DNA of 35,006 nt from CAYJAZ01 sp964369165 (GCA_964369165.1 CAYJFE010000018.1:1-35006), one strand, 5' to 3'. Shown: positions 8,004 through 17,087, numbered from the stretch's first letter. Notes: generated from the letters alone by a model not told the origin. Made by a program: numbers and translations.

Positions 8004-8603
8004 ATGACAATATTTATCTTTGATTTAGACGGCACAATTACAGCAAAGGAAACGCTTCCGCTTATTGCAAAACATTTTAGAGTAGAAGAAGAAATTGAAG
8101 CACTTACTAAAGAAACCATTGAAGGCAATATCCCTTTTGTGGAAAGCTTTATCAGAAGGTCTTTTATATTAGGTAAATTACCTATAAGTGAAGTGAATGC
8201 GCTTTTAGAAAGTGTTCCCCTGCTTTTAAAAGTTAATGCTTTTATTGAAAAGAACAAAGAAAATTGTGTTATTGCAACAGGAAATCTTTCCTATTGGGTT
8301 GAAAAACTTGTGCAGAAAATCGACTGTGAATGCTATAGTTCTGAAGGAATTATAGAAAATAACACTCTAAAAAAACTCACAAAAATCATCAAAAAAGAAG
8401 ATGTTGTTGTAAGATATAAACAAGAAGGGCATAGAGTTGTTTTTATAGGTGATGGGAATAACGATATGGAGGCTATGCGTATAGCTGATGTTTCCATAGC
8501 AAGTGGTATTGTGCACAGACCTGCTAAAAGCATTCTTTCTATAGCAGATTATGCCGTTTACAGTGAGGAGGCTTTATGTCGTCAGCTCAATCAGTTGTTA
8601 TAA
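8004..8603 (+). CDS. HAD-superfamily phosphatase (SerB-like, subclass IB)
   Basis: A 199-residue haloacid dehalogenase-type phosphatase. Motif I is FDLDGTIT, with nucleophile Asp7 and Asp9. Motif II is the Thr in VIATGN (Thr92). Motif III is a Lys in the 124-131 region. Motif IV is FIGDGNNDMEAM (Asp150 and Asp154). The helical cap between motifs I and II is that of phosphoserine phosphatase-like enzymes. Its ATG lies one base after the stop of the TagF-like gene, with AAGGAAG nine bases upstream. Its last 28 bases overlap the nucleotidyltransferase that follows, which implies coupled synthesis. It probably removes a phosphate from a small polyol, amino-alcohol or amino-acid phosphate feeding the nucleotidyltransferase. 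The substrate cannot be read from the sequence. Confidence 0.82.
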   Translation: MTIFIFDLDGTITAKETLPLIAKHFRVEEEIEALTKETIEGNIPFVESFIRRSFILGKLPISEVNALLESVPLLLKVNAFIEKNKENCVIATGNLSYWVEKLVQKIDCECYSSEGIIENNTLKKLTKIIKKEDVVVRYKQEGHRVVFIGDGNNDMEAMRIADVSIASGIVHRPAKSILSIADYAVYSEEALCRQLNQLL

Positions 8604-9211
8604 GCTGTGCAGGCATAGGTTCACGCCTTGGCCTAGCCACAACAAAAGCTCTTATAAAAATAGAAGGCAAAAGCCTTATTGCTTGGCAGTTAGAACTTTT
8701 TCAAGAAGTTGAAGATATACGCGTAGTTGTTGGCTTCCAAGCGCAAGATGTGATTGATGAAGTTTTGAAATACCGCAAAGACGCAATATTTGTCTATAAT
8801 CATAATTATTTTGAAACAAAAACAGGCACTTCCTTTTATTTAGGTGCGCGTGATGCCAATGAATTTGTGCTTGAATGGGACGGCGATTTGCTCGTTCACC
8901 CAGAAGATGCAAAAACAATTCTCAATACTGCGGGCGAATTTATTTGCTATGGCGACATTCTATCAGAAGAAGCTGTCTTTGTACAAACGAATGAAAATGG
9001 CGATGTCACAGCTTTCTCCACCGAAAAAGGTGATTTTGAATGGACAGGCCCTGCTTGCATCAAAAAAGAAAGATTGAAATACACTTCAGGCCATGTCTAC
9101 GGAATGCTTGAACCTTTCTTGCCTATGAGAGGTATAAAGATTCGTTCTTGCGATATTGATACATATAATGACTATCAAAAAGCACTTGAAATGATAAAAG
9201 ATTGGTATTGA
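8576..9211 (+). CDS. Nucleotidyltransferase (LicC/Cj1416-like, probably CTP-dependent)
   Basis: A 211-residue NTP transferase with the GT-A-like pyrophosphorylase fold. The nucleotide loop reads SCAGIGSRLGLATTKALIKIEGKS (key residues Gly15, Arg17 and Lys24), and the metal-binding acidic pair is EWDGDLLV (Asp102 and Asp104). It is much shorter than sugar-1-phosphate uridylyl- or thymidylyltransferases. Its size fits cytidylyltransferases that activate small phosphates, such as phosphocholine (LicC) or phosphoglutamine (Campylobacter Cj1416). It overlaps the HAD gene by 28 bases and has a strong GAGGAGG site. Its product would be a CDP-linked small group for a transferase, either the TagF-like neighbour or the paralogous pair at 15230-18926. 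CTP use is inferred from size and context, not from a diagnostic residue. Confidence 0.78.
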   Translation: MSSAQSVVISCAGIGSRLGLATTKALIKIEGKSLIAWQLELFQEVEDIRVVVGFQAQDVIDEVLKYRKDAIFVYNHNYFETKTGTSFYLGARDANEFVLEWDGDLLVHPEDAKTILNTAGEFICYGDILSEEAVFVQTNENGDVTAFSTEKGDFEWTGPACIKKERLKYTSGHVYGMLEPFLPMRGIKIRSCDIDTYNDYQKALEMIKDWY

Positions 9212-9235
9212 AGAGAAAACACAAGGAAGTATAGT

Positions 9236-9955
9236 ATGTCCAGAATTTATAACAAAAATATCGAAATAGATATGCAAAAAGCGCAAGAATTTTTTGAAAA
9301 AAGATTTTCTAAGGAAAATCCTGCGGCTTCAGTTATGCTGCGTTCAGGAAATGACAATGTTGCTGAAAAAAGAGATACGAACGAAGCAATACGCATAAAA
9401 AAGCTTATAGACTTCACTCGTCCGCAAAGAGTATTTGATATTGGCTGTGGCTACGGCAGACTGGCTTTCCATTTTCAAGATGAAATAGAGCTTTATGAAG
9501 GTATCGACTCTTCTGCCGCCTCCATAGACTGTGCGAATGAACTTTTCAAAGAAAAGGAAAATATCAAATTCCATACCATGCTTGCGGATAATTTGGATAC
9601 AAACTTACTTGCAAAAGATTACACAACTGTTTTTTTAACTGGCTTATTTGTATATCTCAACGATGACGCAGTAGATGAAGTTCTAAAAAATCTTCCAACT
9701 CTAGTAAGCCAAAATGCTTTACTTTATTGCAGGGAATCGGTCAGCGTGATAGAAGAGAGGCTGACATTAAAAGACTTTCCATCAGAAGAATTGCAAAGCG
9801 AATATAATGCTATCTATCGCACACCAAAAGAATACGAAAAGCTTTTTGCTACCTGTTTGCCAAATGCTAAAATTCTTTCTACAAGCCTTATACTTGATGA
9901 ATCAACAGGCGCAAGAAAAGAAACTAATCAGCAATACTGGCTTATCCAGCTATAA
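9236..9955 (+). CDS. Class I SAM-dependent methyltransferase (Cj1420-like candidate)
   Basis: A 239-residue methyltransferase with SAM motif I VFDIGCGYGRLAFHF at about 66-80 and an acidic motif II in LYEGIDSSAAS. The N-terminal segment (AQEFFEKRFSKENPAASVML, then EKRDTNEA) is a leader that, from memory, resembles the methyltransferases of the Campylobacter O-methyl-phosphoramidate cluster; this should be checked by alignment. It is the last gene of the rightward operon, 24 bases after the nucleotidyltransferase, with AAGGAAG upstream of ATG 9236, and is followed at once by a hairpin terminator. Its target may be the group activated by the preceding gene, or a sugar hydroxyl. Confidence 0.8.
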   Translation: MSRIYNKNIEIDMQKAQEFFEKRFSKENPAASVMLRSGNDNVAEKRDTNEAIRIKKLIDFTRPQRVFDIGCGYGRLAFHFQDEIELYEGIDSSAASIDCANELFKEKENIKFHTMLADNLDTNLLAKDYTTVFLTGLFVYLNDDAVDEVLKNLPTLVSQNALLYCRESVSVIEERLTLKDFPSEELQSEYNAIYRTPKEYEKLFATCLPNAKILSTSLILDESTGARKETNQQYWLIQL

Positions 9956-9964
9956 GAAAACAAA

Positions 9965-9991
9965 AAAGAGCAGTCAATCCAACTGCTCTTT
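9965..9991. terminator. Bidirectional hairpin terminator between convergent genes
   Basis: AAAGAGCAGT (9965-9974) pairs perfectly with ACTGCTCTTT (9982-9991) around a 7-base loop, with A-rich sequence on the left and a T-rich stretch on the right. It sits between the ends of the methyltransferase (9955) and the KAP NTPase (10016) and can serve both. Confidence 0.85.
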
Positions 9992-10015
9992 ATTTTTAAA
10001 TAGTCATTTATTGTC

Positions 10016-11845
10016 TTATAACGTATCCCTGGAAACTTCATCGAAATGCTTTTTGAGTAGATCATAAAAATCTTCGGGAAGCGCATTATCTTCTTTGGCT
10101 TCAAGAGTTTTTATGCTTATCCACTCTTCATTATTCATAAGCGCAGGGCTTTTGACAAGTAATTTGTCTGTTTTTGGATAGAGCTGCAAGAAGCTTTTCT
10201 CGGTTTGCTTTTTATTCTTTTTCACACGGAAATTAATAAGCTTTGGCCCAATGGTCACATTGAGAAAATCGCCATAGAACCAGAAAACTTTCTTAAATAT
10301 TTCTTTTGTGAGCAAAATTATTTCTTTTTCAGCGCCTTGCATAGATAATTCTTGCAAGAGCTGATCAGGTCCTTGTAATTTCACGCTTTTCATTCTATTT
10401 TTATCAATATAATTTTCAATTTGTGAGCATTCAATTTCAAGCAAGGAGCTTATATTCAAGATTTTTTCAAAAATCACTTGAGGGTCTTGGCCTTTTGGCG
10501 TAATAGTTGTGATGAGATTGAAAAGGCGAGAAATATAGATTGCTCTTGAGGCTAGATACTCGTCTTCTTGGCAAATTCTATAGACTATTTGTTCCCATTC
10601 TTCATCAAATTCTTCAAGTTTTGCAATGTTTTCCTTTGTTTTTTCATCTAAAGGTGGTAGGCCAAATTCTTTTGCTGTGTTTTCGTCCCAATACTTATAT
10701 TCAGGCTCTGCGCGAAGCAATTTATAGAGAGTAGGATAGGCAATTTGTGCGCATACCATGCCAAAAATCATCAATCTTTCACTCACGCTGACTTGCTGCT
10801 TCCCATTGCCATTCTTCAATAAAATCAACATAAAGGAAAGATTATTGGCAAGAGTTTTGATAAGCCTTGGGTTTGCGCCTATTGAAAGTTCCACAACGTC
10901 GACAAGTCCTTTTATAAGTGGACGATTTTGCCCTGAAATTTTCATGCGGCATTCTTTTTTTGAATAGAAATTGATGCGCACTAATTCTTTTTCTAGATAG
11001 CTTTCTAATTGATAATTTGCCGTAGAAAGATTAAAGTTGAGTTGTACAATTCTATTGAAAAAGCTTTTAAACTCCCAATCATTTTCCTTGCAATAGAGCC
11101 CTATTTTTTCTTGCAAGCCCTTTATCACTACTTCATAGTTCACGGCAATCACAAAGGCCGCTGTGTCAACTTCTAAAACATTTTTGATAACTTGCAATAT
11201 AAGTAAGGTTATATCAGGCGGAAGCCTATCAAGATCATCAACAAAGATCAAAAAACCATTTGTTTTATAATTTCTTTTCCTATCGTCTTCAATGCAAAGC
11301 TGCATAGCAAGCTCTAAAGCCGCTTTAAACTTCTTCGGATTTGATAAAATATCTTCAATATCATTTTCTGTAGGCAAAAGACTGTAAATATGCCCATCTT
11401 TCACGCCATTATGCAAAAAAGGCCTTGGCTTTGGCTCGGCTACGCAAGTATAAGCCTCAATAAAAGCATTAGCAATAGTGTCAAATTCGTGCGAATGGTT
11501 CAAATCAACAATATGCAAAACCTCTTTTACCACACTTTGCAGGAGTGAGAGCACAATTTCTCTTGGTTCTTTTTTAACATTATATTGCCAAGTATTTAAC
11601 CAAACTCCATAATAAGGTTCGCTTCTGCCATAAATTCCATTATCTTGCGTAAGCTTACAAAGGTTGAAATTGAGCTGATTCATTAAAGAAGTTTTACCAC
11701 TGCCTCTTTTGCCCTGAATGGCAATAGTAGTTGGCAATTCTGCCCTCAGCAAAAAACTTTCTAAAGCTTTTACATAGATATCATTACCAAGTAAATCTTC
11801 ACCGCCCTCTATAAGGGGTATATCGATTGCGTTTGAAAAATACAT
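10016..11845 (-). CDS. KAP-family P-loop NTPase
   Basis: A 609-residue NTPase of the KAP family (named for Kidins220/ARMS and the phage-exclusion protein PifA). The Walker A motif is GKRGSGKTS at about 45-53, then WLNTWQYN (a KAP hallmark), Walker B FLIFVDDLDRLPPD at about 198-211, and FFNRIVQLNF after it. Bacterial KAP proteins are often linked to mobile elements or phage defence. Many have membrane helices inside the domain, and I see none here. A longer frame starts at 11884, but ATG 11845 is preceded by AAAGGAT and is the better start. The gene is alone, with a terminator on each side, and looks foreign to the glycan genes around it. Its cellular role is unknown. Confidence 0.85.
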   Translation of the reverse strand: MYFSNAIDIPLIEGGEDLLGNDIYVKALESFLLRAELPTTIAIQGKRGSGKTSLMNQLNFNLCKLTQDNGIYGRSEPYYGVWLNTWQYNVKKEPREIVLSLLQSVVKEVLHIVDLNHSHEFDTIANAFIEAYTCVAEPKPRPFLHNGVKDGHIYSLLPTENDIEDILSNPKKFKAALELAMQLCIEDDRKRNYKTNGFLIFVDDLDRLPPDITLLILQVIKNVLEVDTAAFVIAVNYEVVIKGLQEKIGLYCKENDWEFKSFFNRIVQLNFNLSTANYQLESYLEKELVRINFYSKKECRMKISGQNRPLIKGLVDVVELSIGANPRLIKTLANNLSFMLILLKNGNGKQQVSVSERLMIFGMVCAQIAYPTLYKLLRAEPEYKYWDENTAKEFGLPPLDEKTKENIAKLEEFDEEWEQIVYRICQEDEYLASRAIYISRLFNLITTITPKGQDPQVIFEKILNISSLLEIECSQIENYIDKNRMKSVKLQGPDQLLQELSMQGAEKEIILLTKEIFKKVFWFYGDFLNVTIGPKLINFRVKKNKKQTEKSFLQLYPKTDKLLVKSPALMNNEEWISIKTLEAKEDNALPEDFYDLLKKHFDEVSRDTL

Positions 11846-11963
11846 ATTATATCCTTTGAAAAATTGCTCCAAAAAAAGAAACAAGCTAAAGGTTTATATA
11901 CATATTTCTTTTTACACAATAATCTGATAATAGGCAAGGGAAAATTATTCAACTAGCTACAAA

Positions 11964-11985
11964 AAAAGGGTATTTCTACCCTTTT
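11964..11985 (-). terminator. Hairpin terminator at the end of the 18-gene leftward operon
   Basis: AAAAGGGTA (11964-11972) pairs with TACCCTTTT (11977-11985) around a 4-base loop. On the minus strand the stem is followed by seven T, the form of an intrinsic terminator. It lies 30 bases after the stop of the methyltransferase at 12015. Confidence 0.85.
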
Positions 11986-12014
11986 GTATTAATCTGTTTT
12001 TTAATTCAAATTTT

Positions 12015-12767
12015 CTATGCTTTTTTTCTTGCTATCCAAGCTCTTGTTGTGTAGGGAATGTCAATTTCCTGCACATTCAAACTTTTGAGGTAACTTTCTA
12101 TTTCTTCAATAATCAAGCCAAACTTTTCCTTTGCTTGTCTATGCAAAGTGCCGTGCGAGCGCCACGCTTCCACAACATCTTCTATGCTTTGCTTATGCAA
12201 GACCTTGCCGTTAACTTCTTGAATATCAGTAAATAAGCCTGACTGCGCAATAACTTCACTTTGATCTTCTCTTCTTGTACCATAGCCATAGCCTTCAACA
12301 TGGTTTGCTATAATGCTTTCTATATTTTTTTGAATGGGGTCATCTAAGTCACGATGATTCCACATACAAGTGAAATATTTCTGTGATTTCAAAAGCCTAC
12401 AAACTTCTTCCATAGCTTTTGCTCTATCGCACACATTAAAAGAAGAACCAAAGGAAACAAAGTCATACACATGGCTCTCACGGCCGCTTTCTTCGCCTGT
12501 ACCCTCAAACCAAGCCACATTTTTCATGCTTTTTGTGCGCTCAGTTCCAAGAGCACGCATAGCGTCATTTGGCTCAACAGAATCAACCACAAAACCTTCT
12601 TCTGCCAAAGGAATGCTGAGATGTGCTACACCAGCACCAATATCGCATACTTTATCACCAGCTTTTAATCCAGCAATTTCAAACAATTGCTTTAATGCCT
12701 CTCTCGAATATTCAGGGCGTTTTAGATATGCTTCTGCTAATTCAGTATAGTCCCATTCTGTTTTCAT
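12015..12767 (-). CDS. Class I SAM-dependent methyltransferase (Cj1419-like candidate)
   Basis: A 250-residue methyltransferase with SAM motif I VCDIGAGVAHLSIPLAEEG at about 40-58 and motif II VDSVEPNDAM. The start (KTEWDYTELAEAYLKRPEYS) is distinctive. It is the last gene of the long leftward operon and lies 20 bases after the phosphohistidine-domain kinase, with AAAGGAAG before ATG 12767. In Campylobacter jejuni the glutamine kinase gene cj1418 is likewise followed by methyltransferase genes (cj1419, cj1420) of the O-methyl-phosphoramidate pathway. The same pairing here suggests that this enzyme provides a methyl group in a related pathway. This is inference from context; the acceptor is not visible. 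Confidence 0.82.
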   Translation of the reverse strand: MKTEWDYTELAEAYLKRPEYSREALKQLFEIAGLKAGDKVCDIGAGVAHLSIPLAEEGFVVDSVEPNDAMRALGTERTKSMKNVAWFEGTGEESGRESHVYDFVSFGSSFNVCDRAKAMEEVCRLLKSQKYFTCMWNHRDLDDPIQKNIESIIANHVEGYGYGTRREDQSEVIAQSGLFTDIQEVNGKVLHKQSIEDVVEAWRSHGTLHRQAKEKFGLIIEEIESYLKSLNVQEIDIPYTTRAWIARKKA

Positions 12768-12787
12768 TCTTTCTTCCTTTATTTAGC

Positions 12788-15199
12788 TTAAATCACTTGT
12801 AAGGTGTGTGTGTCTGAATTTAATAGTGCCATTTGTGCATTTGAAATGCTTTCAAATAAAACATCTCCAACGCCAATTGCCGCTGGCAAGCCGTATTCCG
12901 CGCAACGTATGGCCATATGCGAATTTGTTCCGCCAAATTTCGTCACTAAGCCACCAATATTTCGTGTAAAAATCCAGTCAAAACCAGGGTCTGCATTCTC
13001 AATGCAAACTATAGCTCCCTCCATTTCTACAGAGCAATCACTGCTTGCTGAAAGGGACACAATCCTTCCTTCAATACTGCCTTTTCCCGTGAAATTTGGT
13101 GCGCTTCTGTGTTGTGGCACAACATAAATATCTCTTGGCGAACGTATAAGATAGCCCAGTTTCAAACTTTTTGAAAGTTCGAAAAGTCTTTGTCCTTTAT
13201 GAGCTTTTTCTTCGAAATATTTTTTTGGTTCTTCTAAAAGTGCGTGCGAACTCCATTCCAGAATATCACGGAAATCAAGATAGGATAGCTCTTCCCTATC
13301 AAAGCCAATTTGCTTACCCCAAAGAGTAATAAGCTCTAAGATATGAGAAAGATTATAAGAAAAGACAAATTTCGCCCATTCACGCCCAGGAATTACTTTT
13401 TTGGCATAGGCAAATAAAGTTTCTGCCGTGCCATTCAATCCGCTTTCTTGCATAAGACTTGAAATTGCTTGACTTTCTTTTTTAGTCAATTCAAAAAGAA
13501 TTTCTTTTTCTTCCTTTAATCTTCTTTGATTATGATTGAAAAGCGTATCCCTCTTAGCATAACATGGGGAGAGAATATCGTAAGTGCTTGGTCTCAAATG
13601 CCCATAATGACGAATGAAATTTTCTTTAGGCATATTGCCTTGGCACACTTTAATAAAATCTTGCGACATTTCGCCAGCAACAGTTTTCAAAGAATTTTTA
13701 AATTCTGCCAAACGCTCTTTTGTGAGAGCCCCTCTTTCAACAGCCGTTCTGAGAAGAGTTTCGGCTATAAAAGCATGACGTGCAAGCACGGAAAATGGCA
13801 AAGTACCAAGTTTTTTGCAATCTTCACAAAGCAAGGTGAGATGCGAAAGAAGTGTATGTGCTTCCAAATTTCTATAATCAATATAGCTACTTTGACGATT
13901 TTGCAATTCTATCACTTGATCAAAAGCTTTTGCCACAGAGCCTTTTTCTGACATATCGAGGCACTTATTTGTAAGCTTTTGTAATGCAAGGCGAAATTCT
14001 CCCTTTCTTGCGGCACTTAACGTATGAGGATAACGTTTTTGCATATTTTCTTCAAAGGAAAAATCTAAAATAGTTTGAGCAACATCAAATTCTACTTTAT
14101 CGTGCAAGCTTGGGTTTTTGTCGAGATAATCAAGCCAAGCGGACACTAAAACTTCGCTCGTTGCCCCATCTAAACCTTCAGGAAGAAAGGAATTAAAACT
14201 CACACGCACGTCAATATAAGGGCGATTTGCCAGCATAATCATCAATTCTTCGGGCGGCATTTTTCTATAGCCCATGCTTTCACGCGCTTCACGCCACACG
14301 CTTTTTGTGATTAGCTCTCTATAAAGTGAAGAAGCGAGCGGGCGCGGCGTAATGCCAATAATTTCAGCAGGATTCCAATCGGGCATAACACCTAAAATAG
14401 TGCTTTTACCGTATAAAAATGGAGAAACTTGTGTGCGATTTTGCATAAAATCTACAATAAAATCAATATTTGAACGCACTTGATTTGTTGAAGAAGCTAT
14501 CCAATGCTGCTTTGCACAAATAGGGCGCACTTGAAGAAGATAGATCTTACCGTCAGTATCTTGGCAAAATTCTAAATCTAAATCGTTACGCTTGCATAAT
14601 TTCTCTACTTTTTTGGCCAAATTCATAAAGGATAAAAGCCTTTTAGAATCAAAATCTGAGTCCTGTGCATCTCTATAGATATACACGCTTTTACTGCCTT
14701 GAAGACCTGCGGTGATAGTATCCGTCTTGCCGCTTTCGTCGTCGTAATTGATGACATAATAGGGCGAGCCATCGTCGAGTGATTTTGTCATAATCACCCC
14801 ACTTACTTGAACATTTTTCACCATAGGCTGAATAAGCACTTGATCAGCCGACAAAGCTCCACCATAGGAAGCAAATACTGTATCTATCGCATTTTTCAAG
14901 CTTTTTATATTTTTCGCATCAATATTCAATAAAGAGGTGAAAGCCCCTGCGCCAGACTCTTCTTGACTATCCTCTTTTGAACATGAAGAGCGCACTGCAA
15001 GCTCATTTTTATGACAGTGAGCAAAATGAGAAATTTCTTTCAAAAGATCAGCTTTCTTTTCACACCAAGAGTGATAATCAAGCACAAAAACAGGGGGAAT
15101 GTTTAGAGTATCATATTGTAATAATTGCAAAAGAACATTTGCTTTCGATGAAAAAGCAATGCTATTCTTTAATAAATTTATATTTTCTGCTGTGCTCAT
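12788..15199 (-). CDS. Dikinase-like kinase with ATP-grasp and C-terminal phosphohistidine domain (L-glutamine kinase Cj1418-like)
   Basis: An 803-residue enzyme of the PEP synthase/pyruvate phosphate dikinase superfamily. The N-terminal ATP-binding domain shows LAVRSSCSKEDSQEES (Arg70), a GVIMTKSLDDGSPYYVINYD segment at about 134-153 and the closing LEFCQDTDGKIYLLQVRPI. The swivelling domain with the phosphorylated His lies at the very end: KFGGTNSHMAIRCAEYGLPA, His761. The PEP-binding barrel of PEP synthase is absent. The layout is therefore that of rifampin phosphotransferase or of Campylobacter Cj1418, which phosphorylates L-glutamine with ATP in the O-methyl-phosphoramidate pathway. Surface-glycan context, the methyltransferase that follows and the two paralogous transferases before it favour the Cj1418 type. 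A GGAGGGG site precedes ATG 15199. The acceptor could be another small molecule. Confidence 0.82.
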   Translation of the reverse strand: MSTAENINLLKNSIAFSSKANVLLQLLQYDTLNIPPVFVLDYHSWCEKKADLLKEISHFAHCHKNELAVRSSCSKEDSQEESGAGAFTSLLNIDAKNIKSLKNAIDTVFASYGGALSADQVLIQPMVKNVQVSGVIMTKSLDDGSPYYVINYDDESGKTDTITAGLQGSKSVYIYRDAQDSDFDSKRLLSFMNLAKKVEKLCKRNDLDLEFCQDTDGKIYLLQVRPICAKQHWIASSTNQVRSNIDFIVDFMQNRTQVSPFLYGKSTILGVMPDWNPAEIIGITPRPLASSLYRELITKSVWREARESMGYRKMPPEELMIMLANRPYIDVRVSFNSFLPEGLDGATSEVLVSAWLDYLDKNPSLHDKVEFDVAQTILDFSFEENMQKRYPHTLSAARKGEFRLALQKLTNKCLDMSEKGSVAKAFDQVIELQNRQSSYIDYRNLEAHTLLSHLTLLCEDCKKLGTLPFSVLARHAFIAETLLRTAVERGALTKERLAEFKNSLKTVAGEMSQDFIKVCQGNMPKENFIRHYGHLRPSTYDILSPCYAKRDTLFNHNQRRLKEEKEILFELTKKESQAISSLMQESGLNGTAETLFAYAKKVIPGREWAKFVFSYNLSHILELITLWGKQIGFDREELSYLDFRDILEWSSHALLEEPKKYFEEKAHKGQRLFELSKSLKLGYLIRSPRDIYVVPQHRSAPNFTGKGSIEGRIVSLSASSDCSVEMEGAIVCIENADPGFDWIFTRNIGGLVTKFGGTNSHMAIRCAEYGLPAAIGVGDVLFESISNAQMALLNSDTHTLQVI

Positions 15200-15229
15200 T
15201 CTGCCCCCTCCACGAAGATTTACCTAAAT

Positions 15230-17062
15230 TTAGCCATTGAGATATTCAGGTTTCAAATAAACACTTGCACAATTTGTACCAAAAGTGCCGTTTTTAGCAT
15301 AATCTAAGATATATTCTGCTGTTTTTTCTGCGGCATTTTCGAGAAAATAATCACCAAAGACTTCTTTTTGAATTTCTTTGATATTGGCATTGTACCAATT
15401 AAAATATTCATCTCCATTAATCGCAGCAAGAAGTCTATCAATATCAGAAATATCAAACAGGTAATTATTGGCAGCAAATCGTAAATATGTGGGATGAACA
15501 ATATAATTACTCGATTTTTCTTCATAAGCATTTACTGAATTACTCGCCCACATTAGTTGGAGAAAGATTAAATGAGCAGCATGAAGTTGATTTTTTAATA
15601 ATGTTTTTATAAATAGGTAATCACTTCCTTCTTGATTCTTTCGATACAAGGATGAAAATACAGGCATAATAGGAATACCGAGCATACATCCACTTACCAA
15701 ACTACCAGTATTAAAGCCTACAAGCATTGCATCTACACCAAATCTTAGCTGATTTGGGGCATAGTTCTTATCTTTCCAAACAATAACTTTCTCAGACAAT
15801 TGACTAAGATAATCCTGTGGCATGACAAGTGGTTTAAAAATCATATGCGTGTGCTCTGCTAACCTGTTAAGAAAAGTTACCATTTGCCCAAATTCCATTT
15901 CTTGATCTTCCAAGTAGCAGATTACTTTTTTATTAGTATCAAATTCTACTTCAAGTATTTCTTCAAGTTCTTTTTTAAAAATTTCCCTTGGCGTATCAAG
16001 TCTTTTTAAGTATTCGCCCATATGAAAAGGTCCAGTATAGGCATATTCAATTTTTGTATGTGATGCTATTTTTTCTAGCCTTTGCCTAGAAAATTCTGTC
16101 TGCCTAAAAAAAGTTTTCTCATTGCATAGTTCTACTATTGCACTGTAAGCCATAATAAATGCAGTGTGCGGATAAGAGATCATCTCTGTGGGAATAAAAT
16201 CTAGGCTGTGACTAAAAAGAACAAGTTTAGTTTCCTTATTTTTATCCAAAAACTCTAAGAAGTTCAAATCTGTATCTAATGTTACTCGCCCAAAATCACA
16301 AAAAATTGTGTCATAATTTTCAAGCTGTTCTACACCAGAAACAAGATTATGCTCTTCTAAGCCGTTTAATATGAGCTCATTATGGTAAACTTCTTGCTTA
16401 TACTCAGTTGCACAAACAATATCGACAAAGTCAGTCGGAATATGTTTCATAATCGGACTGTAAAATTTAATTTCTGTTAAATTATTTATATAAAATGCCA
16501 AAAGTTTTTTAGCTTTTTTTTCCACCATGCTAGAAGGGAGAATTCTTTGTATGCACTCTGAAAAATATACTTGCTTTGATCTTCTTACATCACTACTTCG
16601 AACTTTATGCATGTTCACATCATGGAGTAATTGTGTTGCAATTTTTATGATTAATTCATAAAATTTCGATTTATATTTTTCGTAAGAGAGCGGAAAATTA
16701 TCATAAAAAGTTGCCCATCTGTGTAGCCTTTGTAAATCTTCGTCTGCATTGTCGATATATTTTAAAGCATCTTCTTCATTTTCAAAAAACAACTTCCTAT
16801 ACTCGTCTTTTCCATGAAGAATATAGTGCAAAAATGGATTGACATTTGCTTCGACAATATCTGGATATACCTGCTTATAGAGCTTTGTATTAAACCACCA
16901 ATTTGGATTTCTGTCTTCACTTCCTCCATAGGCGAGGTAATGCACAACTGCATCCATGCCACTTTCTTTGACATCTGGATAATTTTCATAATAGTAGTCT
17001 TCGTCAAACATTTTCGATTGCTTGATAATTGCTACATATTGCACAAACAATTCCTTATGCAT
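15230..17062 (-). CDS. Transferase-like protein with N-terminal D.DYY repeats, paralogue B (Cj1421/Cj1422-like candidate)
   Basis: A 610-residue protein. Residues 18-93 hold two tandem copies of the short repeat seen in polysaccharide enzymes (MFDEDYYYENYPDV...HYLAYG, then WFNTKLYKQVYPDI...PFLHYILHG). From about 200 on there is a GT-B-like domain with weak TagF-type landmarks: YAYTGPFHMGEYL, MIFKPLVMPQ and DAMLVGFNTGSLVSGCMLGIPIMPVF. It is clearly paralogous to the gene before it (17088-18926), and the 96 bases near the two 3' ends are identical. Campylobacter has a comparable adjacent paralogous pair (cj1421/cj1422) encoding methyl-phosphoramidate transferases next to the glutamine kinase gene. 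The same role is proposed here, but a sugar or phospho-polyol transferase is equally possible. The Shine-Dalgarno GGGAGGA is strong. The kinase gene follows after 30 bases. Confidence 0.72.
   Translation of the reverse strand: MHKELFVQYVAIIKQSKMFDEDYYYENYPDVKESGMDAVVHYLAYGGSEDRNPNWWFNTKLYKQVYPDIVEANVNPFLHYILHGKDEYRKLFFENEEDALKYIDNADEDLQRLHRWATFYDNFPLSYEKYKSKFYELIIKIATQLLHDVNMHKVRSSDVRRSKQVYFSECIQRILPSSMVEKKAKKLLAFYINNLTEIKFYSPIMKHIPTDFVDIVCATEYKQEVYHNELILNGLEEHNLVSGVEQLENYDTIFCDFGRVTLDTDLNFLEFLDKNKETKLVLFSHSLDFIPTEMISYPHTAFIMAYSAIVELCNEKTFFRQTEFSRQRLEKIASHTKIEYAYTGPFHMGEYLKRLDTPREIFKKELEEILEVEFDTNKKVICYLEDQEMEFGQMVTFLNRLAEHTHMIFKPLVMPQDYLSQLSEKVIVWKDKNYAPNQLRFGVDAMLVGFNTGSLVSGCMLGIPIMPVFSSLYRKNQEGSDYLFIKTLLKNQLHAAHLIFLQLMWASNSVNAYEEKSSNYIVHPTYLRFAANNYLFDISDIDRLLAAINGDEYFNWYNANIKEIQKEVFGDYFLENAAEKTAEYILDYAKNGTFGTNCASVYLKPEYLNG
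15257..15352 (+). repeat. 96-base perfect direct repeat, copy in paralogue B
   Basis: Identical base for base to 17115-17210. Both copies lie in the same frame, encode the same 32 residues (from DYFLENAAEK to NCASVY) and end 27 bases before the respective stop codons. Sequence on either side diverges at once. Confidence 0.95.
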
Positions 17063-17087
17063 GCGCTTTCCTCCCTATAAGTATTAA

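Noticed and set aside
13526..13951. Plus-strand open frame of 141 codons inside the kinase gene
   Set aside because: It is antisense to a strongly supported 803-residue protein and has no recognisable motif.
12788..15199. Phosphoenolpyruvate synthase or pyruvate phosphate dikinase
   Set aside because: The protein ends right after the phosphohistidine domain, and the PEP-binding barrel of those enzymes is missing.
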